A stretch of 64,000 nucleotides of DNA from Sclerotinia nivalis (Eukaryota > Ascomycota > Leotiomycetes > Helotiales > Sclerotiniaceae). Each line of letters starts with the position of its first letter. Within the stretch, counting starts at the first letter, position 1. The position numbers and the translations under genes are program-made. The stretch spans positions 558,001-622,000 of the forward strand of contig JAPEIS010000004.1 of the NCBI GenBank assembly GCA_029531795.1. The letters run 5' to 3'. This document shows, in pieces, positions 43,684 to 54,968 of this stretch. Below the pieces are notes generated by a model. It did no database searches and was not told where the DNA came from. It saw only the letters and a list, made by a program, of their open reading frames with translations.

Positions 43684-43801
43684 ATTAGAACACATAATAC
43701 TCACTAATACTAGCTTCCGCACTAGCACACATATCTCTTCAAACTGTACCATAGAATATTTGTTACATACAATAATATATACTTGATTGCCCTTCCAACA
43801 A
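43684..43801 (+). repeat. Copia 3' LTR (118 bp)
   Basis: Begins TATTAGAACAC (5' copy TGTTAG) and ends CCCTTCCAACA. Versus the 5' LTR it mostly has A for G and C for T: 17 transitions, no transversions or gaps by eye. It is followed by ATATT (43802-43806), the right target duplication. Confidence 0.92.
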
Positions 43802-43806
43802 TATTA

Positions 43807-44654
43807 ATAAGTTTATAACAACAATAATCAAAAATACCATCCATATAAGACTCCATCCCAGACTCCAGTCCCAGCCTTCCTAATCTTAAACACATGAGAC
43901 CTCAAGCCCCCACATACAAAGATACCATAACATAAACTAAGTTTCATTAAAAAGATCATAACACTACAAATAAATACTTCTCAGCTCCACTGAACATCTC
44001 ATGATTCCTGCTCAATTTTCCAAATTAAATTTTCTTCTACCTGTACTTGAATAGGAACATACATACATAAAAAAAAACACAAATTCCACCAACAATAGAT
44101 ATGATCCCCCAGCCAGTCCCCGTTTCCTTGCAATATCGAAATTGAATTTCTCCGCTTTTCTCCCGACTACTACCTACCTACGATTCAATATTATAGGCAC
44201 CGAATATAGATCCGCAAGAAATCCCCTCGTACTACTTTCCTTATCAATAATTTGGCTCCTAGCTCCGGTACTATTACAAATCAGGTAATCTCAGCACTAA
44301 ATCTATATACAAAAAACACTGAATTCTCTCAGAATTCGTTGCTAGCTTCTTTATGATCAGTTTCAACTAAGACCTAGCTTCCGTATTTCTAGTCTTGGCA
44401 GAGTTTGAAGTACGGCATTTTCGTAGTAAAGGCGACTAATCCATTGGAGGCGGCGAATTATCTTATTTTTGAGGGAAATGATAAGAATGCATCACATGTC
44501 AAGTAGAAATAGTACGGCTAGAAAAAAACGCAAAGCATGTTTGTGTATGTCTAAGTAAGTCTAATCAAAACAACAGGATCGAAATGTCTATATCAATTAA
44601 CTCCTCCCAAAACAAGTCTCCCCACTTTCTCTTCCCTTTCAACCCTCAAACAAA
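43807..44654. other. Intergenic between the retrotransposon nest and the ABC gene
   Basis: AT-rich 3' flank of the minus-strand ABC gene. Nothing else recognised. Confidence 0.5.
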
Positions 44655-47600
44655 TTACAACTCTCCCCTGATACTCCTCTCTAACACCTCACTCTCCCCA
44701 CTCTGTGCCACCATCCCCCTAAAAACTCCATCCTCTATCTCCAACAATTCTTTCGGACTACCAAACTCAGCCGCTACTCCTTCACGCATAACTAATATCC
44801 GATCGAAATCAGCTACCGTACTTAATCGATGCGCTACAACTAATAAAGTTGTATTTGCGAATTCCTCACGGATACTGCGTTGGATTAATGTATCAGTTGT
44901 CATATCGACAGCAGATGTAGCTTCATCGAGAAGAAGAACCTTTGGCCGTGAGAGGATAGCACGTGCGAGGCAGAGAAGTTGTTTTTGGCCTTGGGAAAGG
45001 TTGGCGCCAGCGGAGGAAATTGGGGATGTAAGGTTCAAGAATATGTTTGTGTTTTCTTTTGTGGGGGATTCGGTGACAGTGACGGTTATGGAGCTGCTTG
45101 ATGCGGCGGTGGATGATTCGGCTGGAGTTTCGAGTTCGGGTGCGGGAGTGCTGTCCGCGGAGGGGACGAGGTGGACGCGTTGGAGGGCTTCTTTTAATTG
45201 TTGATCGGAGAACTCGTCGAAGGGATCCAAGTTGGAGCGAATGGTGCCGGAGAAGAGTACAGGATCTTGGGGTATGATTGACAGCCGGGTCCGGAGATCG
45301 TGGAGTTTGAGAGTAGAGATGTCCACTCCATCGATCATGACGGTACCAGCTCGGGCCTCCAAGAAACGGAAAAGAGCAAGGGATAGTGTTGATTTTCCTA
45401 GAATATTATTAGAGTTGTACAAGTAAAACCTTAAGAGTTCTACTCACCAGCACCTGTCCTTCCAACAATTCCAACCCGTTGATTTTTATCCACAGAGAAA
45501 GTCAATCCTTTCAAAATGGCCGGTAATCCTTCGGCATACCCAACTTCTAAGTCTGTTACTTCTATTTTACCTTCTTCTGGCCACGAAGCGCGAATATTAT
45601 CTGTTCCGCCCTGAGGTTCCATCTCTAATTGTGTATACTCGAAAATTCTTTCAGCAGCATTCATGTCGAGCTCTGTTGAAGCAAGCAATCTAATAGTATA
45701 AATAACAGCCCGTCTATAACTCAATGCAAACGCAAGTGCAAATCCAGCCAGTGACGCATCAACACCATGAGTGGAGACAATAAATGCAGCCACACACGAC
45801 GAGAAGAACGAACCAACCAACGCCATACGAAGTCCGAACCATCGATTAAAGAGCCAATTATGCCAAGTTGCAGCTGCGAACGAGTCTACCAACTCATGCA
45901 TCTTGGCTTCAAAAACCTGTGTATTTGAAAATGCACGGATGGTACTTAAACCCGCAAGAGCTGATCCAAAATGTGAAATCATGGGGGACTTTTGAATTGA
46001 TTCGAGGCGTTTGAGAGAGCGTGCGCCTTTAATGTAAAGGAGAGCGATATAAGTGCAAATACCTAGTAGGATCACTGCGATGATAATGATATATGGAGAT
46101 ACAAAGAATCTAGAGTTTAGTTAGCGGTGCAGTTAATAGAATATGACAATCAACTTACGCAGATACCATGATTCCTATAATTTCAAGGAATGAAGAGGCG
46201 GTTTGAGCAAAATTTGTGGAGAGTTGCGAATCCATGGAAGTAAAATCTGCAGTGAAACGATTCAAAATCCGTCCTGTAGGAACAGTGTCCAACCATCTTA
46301 AAGGAGTACGAAGTACGATATTCGTCATCTCCTTAAAGACATTCCTAGAAGCAGATAAAGATCCACGATAAATGAAGTAATATCTAGCAGTGGCGACAAA
46401 AACAGAGACAGTCGAAATCAGGACATAGCCCAACAGATAGTAGCCCAAGGTATGGTCTTTTGAGAATGGGTTGTTCAACTTTGAGACGAAGGCTGATGGT
46501 TGAAGCTGCTGTTGCATGGAAGTCATGTAAGGCAGATGAGTAGAATTGAAACTGGACAAGTTCATCTCAGAATGTTCATAGGAGGATGTCCATATCTTGA
46601 TCCACCAGGACCTTCCTATTACTAGAGCTTCGGCGATCAAATAGAAGATGATTACCAGCCCCCAGAAAGGAATGCCGCCAGTCGCCATGAGATATTTCGT
46701 ATAGACGCTTGCCTTCACACTTCCAGTTTCTCGTTTCTCTTCTTCGATAAGTTTTTTGGGCTTGGAGGCTGGTTCATCGGATGGTTTCTTATCCCCATTT
46801 GCCTCGGATGCATTCGCCTCCTCATCTGCTACTCCCGCAACTTGCTCTGCTTTGATGATTTCATCGAAATTTCCTGTCTTTTTGAGCTCATCAATAGAGC
46901 CGGCATGTTCGAGTCCTCCATTCTTCGATAGCTGAACGGCGTAACTAGCACGTGGAAGACACAACGACACGTGGTGTGTTACTAGGATGCGCGTGCGACC
47001 TTGAGATAGCTCTCCCATAAGGGCATTATCATAGATCTCTTTCCCAACGTGTGCATCAAGAGCCGAGAAGACGTCATCGAGTATCAATATTCCAGCACGA
47101 GAGTAGAAAGCTCTTGCTAAAGTCAAACGCCACTTTTGACCACCACTTAAACTTATACCTTGAGCGCCAACTTCTGTCAAGTCGCCGTCATCAAACATGT
47201 GAAGATCTTTTGTAAGGGCACATGCGTCAAGTACTTTTTGATATCGTGTAGAGTCGAGGGGCAAACCGAATAGGATATTGTCTTTGATGGTAGCATTTTC
47301 GATCCATGGAGTTTGGGAAACAAATGCTATGGCGGAAGGTAGGACCCAATCTGCAGCTGTGGCTTTGCTATCATGTCGCTCATCGGCTTGAGGTGGTCGA
47401 GGTACAGTAATATTACCAGATAGAACCTCAACTTCACCTAATATGGCCGAGAGGAGAAGCGACTTGCCAGAACCCGTAGGTCCCGAAATAACACTCAGAG
47501 CATTGTTGGGAAAATGAAGAGTGAGATCTCTAAGAACAAATCTGTCTTCCTCTTCCTCAATCTTGGATTTTGATGGAAAGCTGACGGACACATTGTCGAA

Positions 47601-49917
47601 GGTAATGGAATCACCAGGGTATGTATTCTCTGGCTTTTCCGGGGACTGGAGAAAAGAATCAATTCGATCGCAACTTACTTTGGCATTCATCCCCATCATA
47701 AATAGAAATGGAACCATTCCTAGGACACCTTCAAGTTGCATGAATACGCCCTGTTTTTAAGAGGTAAGTCAGCTAAATCATTTCTTAAGTTCGTGTTCGA
47801 CAATCAGTATTGCGGTGGGGCGAAACCAAATTTGCCATATCTTTGAGCATGTAAAGAAATTCGGGAATACGGATGGTAGAAGAAGAAAATAAGTAACATA
47901 CCAATGCTGTGAATGCAACCGATGGTAATAAGTCTCCGTGAATATAAGAGTACGTAGCCAGAGCCAAGACTGTCAGGAGCACTGGAGCCACATTTGACCC
48001 TACCATCATATACAAATTGTTGATCTTAGTCTTCCAAAGTTTCCCAATTTCTTCTTCGCGAGCTTCGAATATCTTTTTGCTCCATTGAGTTTCGTTGGCA
48101 GAGAACTTGATTTGTCGGATACCATTAAGTGCCTCGGTAACAATAGTAGTCTTCTTATCTCGAGCCTTCATCAATTCTCTTTGAAAACCTCCATATCTCT
48201 TTGCAAGGGCTTGATTTATTGGTGCCATACTTATGATTGCTAGCATACTGTTGTAGATTGAAGAGTCAGTAAGTGGTCATCAAGAGTACATTTTGAAGAA
48301 AAATCAAGAAATCATGTTGTGTTAAAAACAGAAAGGATGTATTTTACAAAAAAAACTTAAAAGAAAATCTGGAGTTGAAATCAAGGAAGAGAATTAGATG
48401 TGAAAAACAGCAAAACTTACCCGGCAGCCGTTGACTCCCAACCAACTAAGAGCCATAAAAAGACAACTGAGACAAGGAACTTGCAGAAAAATAAAATGTA
48501 GAACTGATTGACAGCGCCAAAAACACCGACTTGATTTGCATCCACGGCAAACATATTGACAATGTCTTTGTCGGTCTCGAGCTTCTTCTTTGTATCCACA
48601 TCCTTCCCTTTCTTAGCCTGTGGCGCATGAGGTCCATGGTCATTTGATGCATCTGGCTTTGCCGTACCATTTGAGTTTGCATTTCCATTTGCCTTAGGTG
48701 CATCATCAGTCTTAGGTAAATCTTTTGTCTTGTCTGTTGTTGCGTCCTTCTCTTCTGGCTTTGGAGGCTCCTTGCAATCCTTCATCTTCATCATCTTTTC
48801 GAATATTAGTGATGTAAGAGTTGATCTAATTGGAATTGCAAGATCGGACCACATCAACCAATTAATTCGATTGTCCATCAGGGTTTCAGCAATTGTAGCT
48901 GCCAAGAGACCAAACACCCAGATCCATGCTTGAGGATCAATGGCGTCAAATCCTTGGCGAGCTTCGAGGTATTGAAGTAGTTTTAACACAGCAAACTGTG
49001 GCGCAGCATCGATAACAGATGCGATCATAACCAGCACCCATTGAGTAAATATGGCTTTACGATATGCCCAGAAAACTTGGAGCCATAACGGAACTGTTGA
49101 CTTCAATACTATTGATTTGAAAGAGTCTCTAACATCTTTCGAACGGACATGTCCATCCATAGCAGGGAGATCCGATACCTCAATTAATTTTTCCGAGGCG
49201 ATATCAAGGAGCTCAGTGCTCCAATTGAAGGCATATCTATTCCATAACGATTTTTTGAATTGTCTCTCGACAACCCTTCCATCAGGGGTAAAGACATCAG
49301 GACGGCGCTCGACGAAGTAGAATGTCGCAGCGCTGAAAGCAGCAGCAATGATTTGGAGGGCTGTGAGAATGTCCGATGCGAGGCGGACTGGGGCTTCATT
49401 TGGAAGAGGACCTGATAGCACGAGACATGCGAGAACAACTATCAAAATACATGATACGGAATTAAATATTCCTTTCTGAAATTTTGATACGGGATGAATT
49501 TCTCTTGAAGTTTCCAATATTTGAATGAACGTAAAAATCTAATAATCGTTAGTATAAGGTTGACTTTGTAATTTTACCATAGGTTAAACTTACCCAAGAT
49601 ACGAATAATAACCAAAGTTGCATCAAACATAAATCCGAGAACCCCTCATTCTTCTCAACGGTAGCAAAAACAGCCGAACCAAACGATACCAGAAGTCCCA
49701 CAATGAGAGAAGTGAAGATAATCACGAATTGAGGTTTGGTGGAGTATTTTGCCATGGATTCTTCCGTAGCCACCCCATCTTTGTCTTCATAGAGAGCTTC
49801 ATGATTGGTCAATTTGGGTGACTTGAAGTTTCTAGCAAATCTCCATGCAGTTGGTATAGTGAATAGTCCAATGATTGTAGGAGCTGCATAAGACAGCTGA
49901 TTGATATAAGAATCCAT
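44655..49917 (-). CDS. ABCC (MRP-type) full ABC transporter, six exons
   Basis: Exons (minus) 49917-49594, 49538-48421, 48247-47902, 47750-46159, 46109-45448, 45397-44655; all junction phases agree; 1594 residues. Layout is N-terminal helices, TMD1, NBD1, TMD2, NBD2. NBD1 has Walker A GPTGSGKS (686-693), [20 protein letters not shown], signature LSGGQ (797-801) and Walker B ILILDD (817-822). NBD2 has GRTGAGKS (1343-1350, split by the last intron), [25 protein letters not shown] (1481-1485), [12 protein letters not shown] and the H-loop AHRLSTV. The SNLDPF and WIENATI segments place it in ABCC: ATP-driven export of organic anions and glutathione conjugates. Odd points are a ~70-residue Lys/Asp/Pro/Asn insert in TMD1 (362-433), a Ser/Thr-rich insert in NBD2 (1427-1472) and an open stretch inside intron 3. 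It faces a Xi-class GST across 659 bp. Confidence 0.93.
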
Positions 49918-50576
49918 CCGTCCACCTATATTTGATGATAAAACCCTCTCTTCATTTGGGATTGTTTGTAGATATTTGAGGATTTGGATGTGATTTTTAT
50001 ATGAAGCGGTGTATCCGTAGGCAACCGCGTTGATGACAAGGAATGGGATATGTTAATAATCGTGAATGGTGATACGAGCAAGGATTTTGATGAAGTAGTT
50101 ATGTTTTGAAGTTGGCTACAGAATATGATGTATGATGGATGTTGTATCTTGAGAAATATATTTCTTTTGTAGGGTGACACCGTGATAGATATCATTGCTT
50201 CCGACCTCCCGAGCCATATTGCTTGCTTACAATTCTATTTGCTCCACAAATGTTTGGATGATAAGCCAATGAGGATACAGAAACCTTGTAAGGTTACACG
50301 ATTGTTTATGGCTGGCAGCTTTGGGATGTATTGGATAATATCATAAATAATCTCATGATTAATGCTTTCGTTCCAATTACTTGGGGAATAGGTAGGTAAG
50401 GTGTGAGACGAATGAATCTCTGCATCTGCATACCCCGCACAAGAGATAGAGATATGTTCTCTCAAGAAGTTACAAGATGTGACGGTGAACTCTTTCGACT
50501 CCACGATTGAACTCACCAGAAAACAATACTTATTCCACGAAGTATTCGATAATTCATTAACAAACAGCACTCTGAA
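49918..50576. promoter_or_regulatory. Divergent promoter region of the ABCC-GST pair
   Basis: 659 bp between two start codons pointing away from each other. It could drive both genes. No specific factor site is claimed. Confidence 0.45.
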
Positions 50577-51513
50577 ATGTCCTCTGCTGTGAGAGGACAA
50601 TCCTCGCCAAGGGATGGTAATTGGCATGGTCAAATTGAAGTAGGAGGACAATTCCCTCCCGAAAAGGATCGATACCACTTATACATTGGTAAATTATCTC
50701 TCAAATCCTATCTGCCAACTGTCCTGACAAATGCTCGGTCAAATAGGACTCTTCTGCCCATTCGCCCACCGAGCCAACCTAATTCGACACCTCAAAGGAC
50801 TCAATTCCATTCTCCCAATATCCATCGTGAAACCCTATCCTAAAGGCGATGACAAAGGTTGGCCTGGTTGGAGATTCGCAACAGAAAAGGATCCATACCC
50901 CGGCGCAACTGAAGATCATCTCTTCCACTCCGAATACCTTCATGACGTATACTTCCGGGCCCAGAAAGAATATGAGGGGAGATTCACAGTGCCCGTTTTA
51001 TGGGACAAAAAGACAAATCAGATCGTTTGCAATGAAAGCTCGGAGATCCTGCGGAATCTGAATACGGGATTTGACAGTTTATTGGATGATGAATACAAGC
51101 AATTGGATTTCTATTCTGAGAATTTTGCCAAGGAAATCGACGAAATAGGAGAATGGATGCAAAGAGATATCAACATCGGAGTGTACAAGACTGGATTTGC
51201 GCCGGATCAAGAAACATATGACAGAAGTGTTGTGCCATTATTCAAAGCCCTCAATCGAATCGAAGAGATCATCAAGAAAAATGGAGGTCCATATGTTTTG
51301 GGATCCGAAATGTCAGAACTGGATTTGAGGTTGTATCCAACAATTTGTCGCTTCGATGCCGTGTATGTGCAACATTTCAAATGTAACCTTGGAACGATTC
51401 GTCATGATTATCCAGTGTTGAATGCTTGGTTGAAGCATTTGTATTGGGAGGTAAATGGATTCAAGGAAACAACTGATTTCAAACATATCAAGGAGAATGT
51501 GAGCAGTCCATAA
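50577..51513 (+). CDS. Xi-class glutathione transferase / glutathionyl-hydroquinone reductase
   Basis: Exons 50577-50688 and 50747-51513 (58-nt intron, CTGAC branch, AATAG acceptor); 292 residues. The spliced product opens with GQFPPEKDRYHLYI joined to GLFCPFAHRANLIRHLKGL. CPxAH with Cys41 is the ECM4/Xi-class redox centre (CPWA in relatives). RFTVPVLWDKKTNQIVCNES continues the thioredoxin-fold domain with the conserved VPVLWDK and NES. The helical C-terminal domain includes the YVLGSEMSELDLRLYPTICR segment typical of this class. These enzymes reduce glutathionyl-hydroquinones and dehalogenate or deglutathionylate adducts using a catalytic Cys and GSH, in the cytosol. The divergent MRP-type pump suggests coupling of conjugate chemistry and export. 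Confidence 0.9.
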
Positions 51514-52261
51514 CGTCAAGGATGATTCGAGCCTAACGATGGTCAGTACACGAAGAGCCAACTGGATATTAACCCAAAGGCGATTACACCAATGGGTCCT
51601 ATTCCCAATATTGAGAGTGGTGTGGAACATGATTGGAGTAATTTGGTAGCAGGTAAGGTTGGATTAAATTGAAAGCTGAATTGGTTGGTTTAGTATCGTC
51701 ATGTAGGTCCCCAAAAGAATCCACTCCTACCAATCAGTCTCCATCTAGTAGTGTAGCAATCTCGTTTGGGCTTTGAAGTGAAGTACCCTTCAGTGATTGA
51801 AGAATGCCTGCGCATTCTTGATGTCGGGAATACGATTGTTCTACATTCGTCACACTGTGGTTGCTATCAGTATTGTTATCCGCTCACTTGACTGAGATGT
51901 TTGATATAGTATCAAGAGTTTGTCCGCCAATGGTAACAGGTGAACGTCAGTACAGCCTACCTATCCCAACTAGAATCTGGTCAGCAGCCGTTCTTGGTTT
52001 CCAAATGTCTGCTTCCCACTACCTATGATCAATAAGTGAGTGATATTTGTTGTATCTCAACGCAACTGGCAACGCTCCAGAGTTATTTGAGTGACTTGAG
52101 TGATGCAACTGTCACGAGGGCAGTATCGATCGGACGATTGTTGTCACTAGACGTGTCTATACAAGTACCTACATGACCCCTTCCATCCAAGACCTTGCAA
52201 CCTCTTGGACTCACCTTGGTATGCCCTCCACAGACCTCCACATGCATCAAAACAAGCATAA
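51514..52261. other. Intergenic
   Basis: 3' flank of the GST gene and upstream region of the tRNA. Nothing else recognised. Confidence 0.5.
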
Positions 52262-52373
52262 GGTGAGATGGCCGAGTTGGTCTAAGGCGCCAGGTTAAGG
52301 TTATAGCTTAACACAAAATTATCACAGTCTCCTGGTCTAGTAATAGGCGTGGGTTCGAATCCCACTCTCATCA
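52262..52373 (+). tRNA. tRNA-Leu (anticodon AAG) with intron
   Basis: Acceptor stem GGTGAGA (52262-52268) pairs with TCTCATC (52366-52372), with discriminator A at 52373. A box TGGCCGAGTTGG is at 52269-52280 and B box GGTTCGAATCC at 52352-52362. Anticodon stem CCAGG (52290-52294) / CCTGG (52331-52335); loop TTAAGGT with anticodon AAG at 52297-52299. A 29-nt intron (52301-52329) starts one base after the anticodon, and its CTTAA pairs with the anticodon region, as usual. The long variable arm is the class II feature of tRNA-Leu. The spliced length is 83 nt. Confidence 0.95.
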
Positions 52374-52379
52374 TGTATC

Positions 52380-52393
52380 TTTTTGGTTTTTTT
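52380..52393 (+). terminator. RNA polymerase III terminator of tRNA-Leu
   Basis: T5 at 52380-52384 followed by T7 at 52387-52393, just after the tRNA 3' end. Confidence 0.8.
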
Positions 52394-53672
52394 GTGTTTT
52401 TCGGACTTCTTTCTTTTATTCTTCCACTATTTTTCAGTAGGATGAATGATTTCAGGGCTGGGAGTTCGGGTGGGTGATAGAAAGGTGAATTTTTTTTTTT
52501 AGATGAATGTGGAGTAGGAGAAAATTTTGTAGGGTTAATACTTTTCTGATTTGATAGTGGAGTTGGTGGGGACTTTTTTCGCCAAGGATTGTGAGCGGGA
52601 AGCGGAGTGGAGGGGAGGGAGGGAAGATAAGCTCCTATTTAAAAAAATATTGTTAACTTCATTCTTGAATTTATCATCGTATTTGTTGGTGTATAAATTT
52701 TTCCTATTTCGGCGATGACTGTTGGCCGGATTGGATTTGTATAAAAAACTCAAACCTCAATCGCCGACTCCACTTTTGGAGGCCCTCCAGACTCCTTCCT
52801 TCCGGACCCACGCGATTCCCTGGGGTGAGAAGATGTTAGCTGTGTACAGAAGTCTGATGACGAGTTTTCACGAATACAATATGTGTGCTTCTATGTACCT
52901 TGTTTCCAATAAGGTCTGGAATTGCCTAAATTATATTAGATGGCTCAGCTCCTCTGGAATCATGGTCGATACATGGTCTAATCATACGTGAGAGGAGCTG
53001 AATGGCAGTATCAGGTCTATCAAAATGGGCTAGTAATTCGTGGATTTGACCGGTTGGCATCATGTCCTCAAATGGCTTTTCTTTGGATTGGTACTAGATT
53101 TATTTCTCATTGCTCCACTGCACTACTTTTTCTCCTCTTCATGCAGGATCGCCATCTTCCGCACTAAGAAATATCCGTACACGCACTTCACACCGAAGCT
53201 CATGAGGCCCTCTTGCATTAATGTCTCACGCAATGACAAAAATCGAAAGATTCGGGGAGGCTGAAAACAGGGCACAAGTGTTTGTCTTGATACTGGCTCA
53301 CTCAAATTCATTTATTTTGATTGGGCGCCTCCTTTCGGGTGAATTATTATATATATGAACTGTATGGCTGCAATTGAGATGAATTCATCAGATACAGCAG
53401 TCTCTCAAGTGAGCTGTACTAATAATCATCTCGTATTGTTATAGAACTCCTCCTGGACTGTTCTATTTTGCTTCCTTCATTCATCTTACAACATCCTCTC
53501 CATCCTTTAAATCACAGCTCTTCGATAACCGACCATCAATCCATCAACAAATACAATCATAACAACCAGTTAGTTATCCAAATACTCAAGGTCGCTTCTT
53601 ATACATCAAGCGACACAGCACTTACAATACCTTCTTCATCAATAGAAACCTCAAATTCACATTCTCGTCATT
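52394..53672. other. Intergenic before the paralogue cluster
   Basis: No gene recognised. Contains an 11-bp perfect inverted repeat TCAGCTCCTCT (52945-52955) / AGAGGAGCTGA (52991-53001) and, before the first cluster gene, a long CA/CT-rich leader. Confidence 0.45.
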
Positions 53673-54221
53673 ATGGGAAGTAAAAACAGACGTGCTCCTC
53701 CAGCGAAGGCCATCGAAGTTATTCCAAAAGAACCATCAGAGATCGAATCTCACCCCGGAATGGTTCTGACGAATAACATCCTAACCATCACCATCGATTA
53801 CTGCGGCTCCGAATCCGAATCCCAAAAATCACAATCCATACAATCTCTCCTCAAAATCCTCCCCGACTACGCCCCATGGGCAAAGATCATCCAACTCAGC
53901 ATCCACGCCGATATCCCTTCCAAAGAAACCCCCAACATCTACCTCACTCACATCAAAGACATGAATTCGATCGTAAAGGAATTAAATAAATTCAAAAAAC
54001 TCCAACAAGTTCGCGTTAGAACACTTCTTGAGCAGTACAATTTTTCGCAGATGAAACTTGCGGCTGCTGTGTATGGATTGAGGCAGGGATTGATTTGGCG
54101 TTTTTCGTATGTGGTGAGAGGGGAAATGCCCGTGATGGTTTCGTTGGGTGAGGATGTTATGGGGAAACTTTTGGGGGTTTGGAAGAGGGAGTTTCTTGGG
54201 GGTATGGAGGTGCTTGGGTAG
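53673..54221 (+). CDS. Cluster family member 1 (LPxY / QMKLAAA family)
   Basis: Single exon of 182 residues, no signal peptide or membrane helix. A variable Lys/Pro-rich N-terminus (1-30) leads to the shared core: strand NILTITIDY (35-43), LLKILPDYAPWAKIIQLSIH (59-78), LNKFKKLQQVRV (104-115), NFSQMKLAAAVYGLR (123-137), W-R-F-S-Y-V-V (142-148) and the C-terminal LLGVWKREFL (166-175). The alternation of hydrophobic strands and helices suggests a compact alpha/beta domain. Not assignable to any domain I know; function unknown. Five relatives lie within the next 10 kb, all single-exon and with their own leaders. Confidence 0.8.
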   Translation: MGSKNRRAPPAKAIEVIPKEPSEIESHPGMVLTNNILTITIDYCGSESESQKSQSIQSLLKILPDYAPWAKIIQLSIHADIPSKETPNIYLTHIKDMNSIVKELNKFKKLQQVRVRTLLEQYNFSQMKLAAAVYGLRQGLIWRFSYVVRGEMPVMVSLGEDVMGKLLGVWKREFLGGMEVLG

Positions 54222-54968
54222 GGTGGTTTTGTGATGGGGTTATTGGGGTGCGTGGGGTGGTGGGAATTTTTTTTTTTTAAAATCTTCAAGATCATGGATC
54301 GATGAAGTTTTGAAGAGACGGCAGATATTTATTAGTGTGCTGCGGTAATTTAAAGGCTTTTTAACAAATTTTTATGGTCACGGCATAGTTTCGAGTGTAT
54401 GAAATAGCTATGAATCTATGTGTTTACGTCATGATAAGAGACGATCTTATTTTAACTTCCCGCCATTGTAGTTAAATGAGAGCTAAAAACTTAGTGAAAG
54501 TATTCGAGGCTACGTCATTCTAGGTCTCACAATGCAGTAAATTAGAGTAAAAAGGGAAAAGCTAAGACACAAAGACATGGGTTAGCTTTTCTTTTCTGTG
54601 TGCTCTGTTATGAGTATGAGTATCTCCCTCCTCTACTTCGCTTGGGAGATAAAAGAACTTCTTGCACTAGATGGTGGATGGAATAGATATGCATGTAAGA
54701 AGATGGATTCACAATGTGGCATAAACATACACATTACAGTAAAATTCATAAAATAATGGTTGAATTGCTGGATGTGGTATTAGTTGTTTGTATCTCTGAT
54801 CCCATGGAATACCTTTTCCGAACAACAAAATGCTAAACTGCTACCGTTGCTTGAGCACCACTAATAGTCTTTCTAACTCGAGCCTCCATAAAATCCTCCA
54901 TTAACCATAGTATCAAACAAAGGTATGATAATCCTCCCCACCCATCCTCAATCTCTCATTTCATTCCC
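54222..54968. other. Intergenic between cluster members 1 and 2 (convergent)
   Basis: Nothing recognised. Confidence 0.5.

Larger units (their letters stand above)
30922..43801 (+). mobile_element. Ty1/copia LTR retrotransposon, degenerate, carrying three later insertions
   Basis: Bounded by 118-bp LTRs and a 5-bp ATATT duplication. Removing the nested gypsy element (34499-41915) and two solo LTRs (31893-32178, 42756-43040) leaves about 4.9 kb, a normal copia length. The domain order is gag, zinc knuckle, protease, integrase, reverse transcriptase, RNase H: integrase precedes RT, so it is Ty1/copia. All frames are broken by stops, catalytic motifs are altered, and the sequence is strongly AT-rich. 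All 17 differences I count between the two LTRs are transitions, as expected from RIP. The element is dead. Confidence 0.92.

Noticed and set aside
30922..43801. Two side-by-side partial elements or a misassembly instead of a nest
   Set aside because: All four insertions have matching 5-bp duplications, and copia RT continues correctly across the gypsy insertion.
44584..45204. 206-codon plus-strand frame
   Set aside because: Exactly antisense to NBD2 of the ABCC gene; a shadow of the constrained codons.
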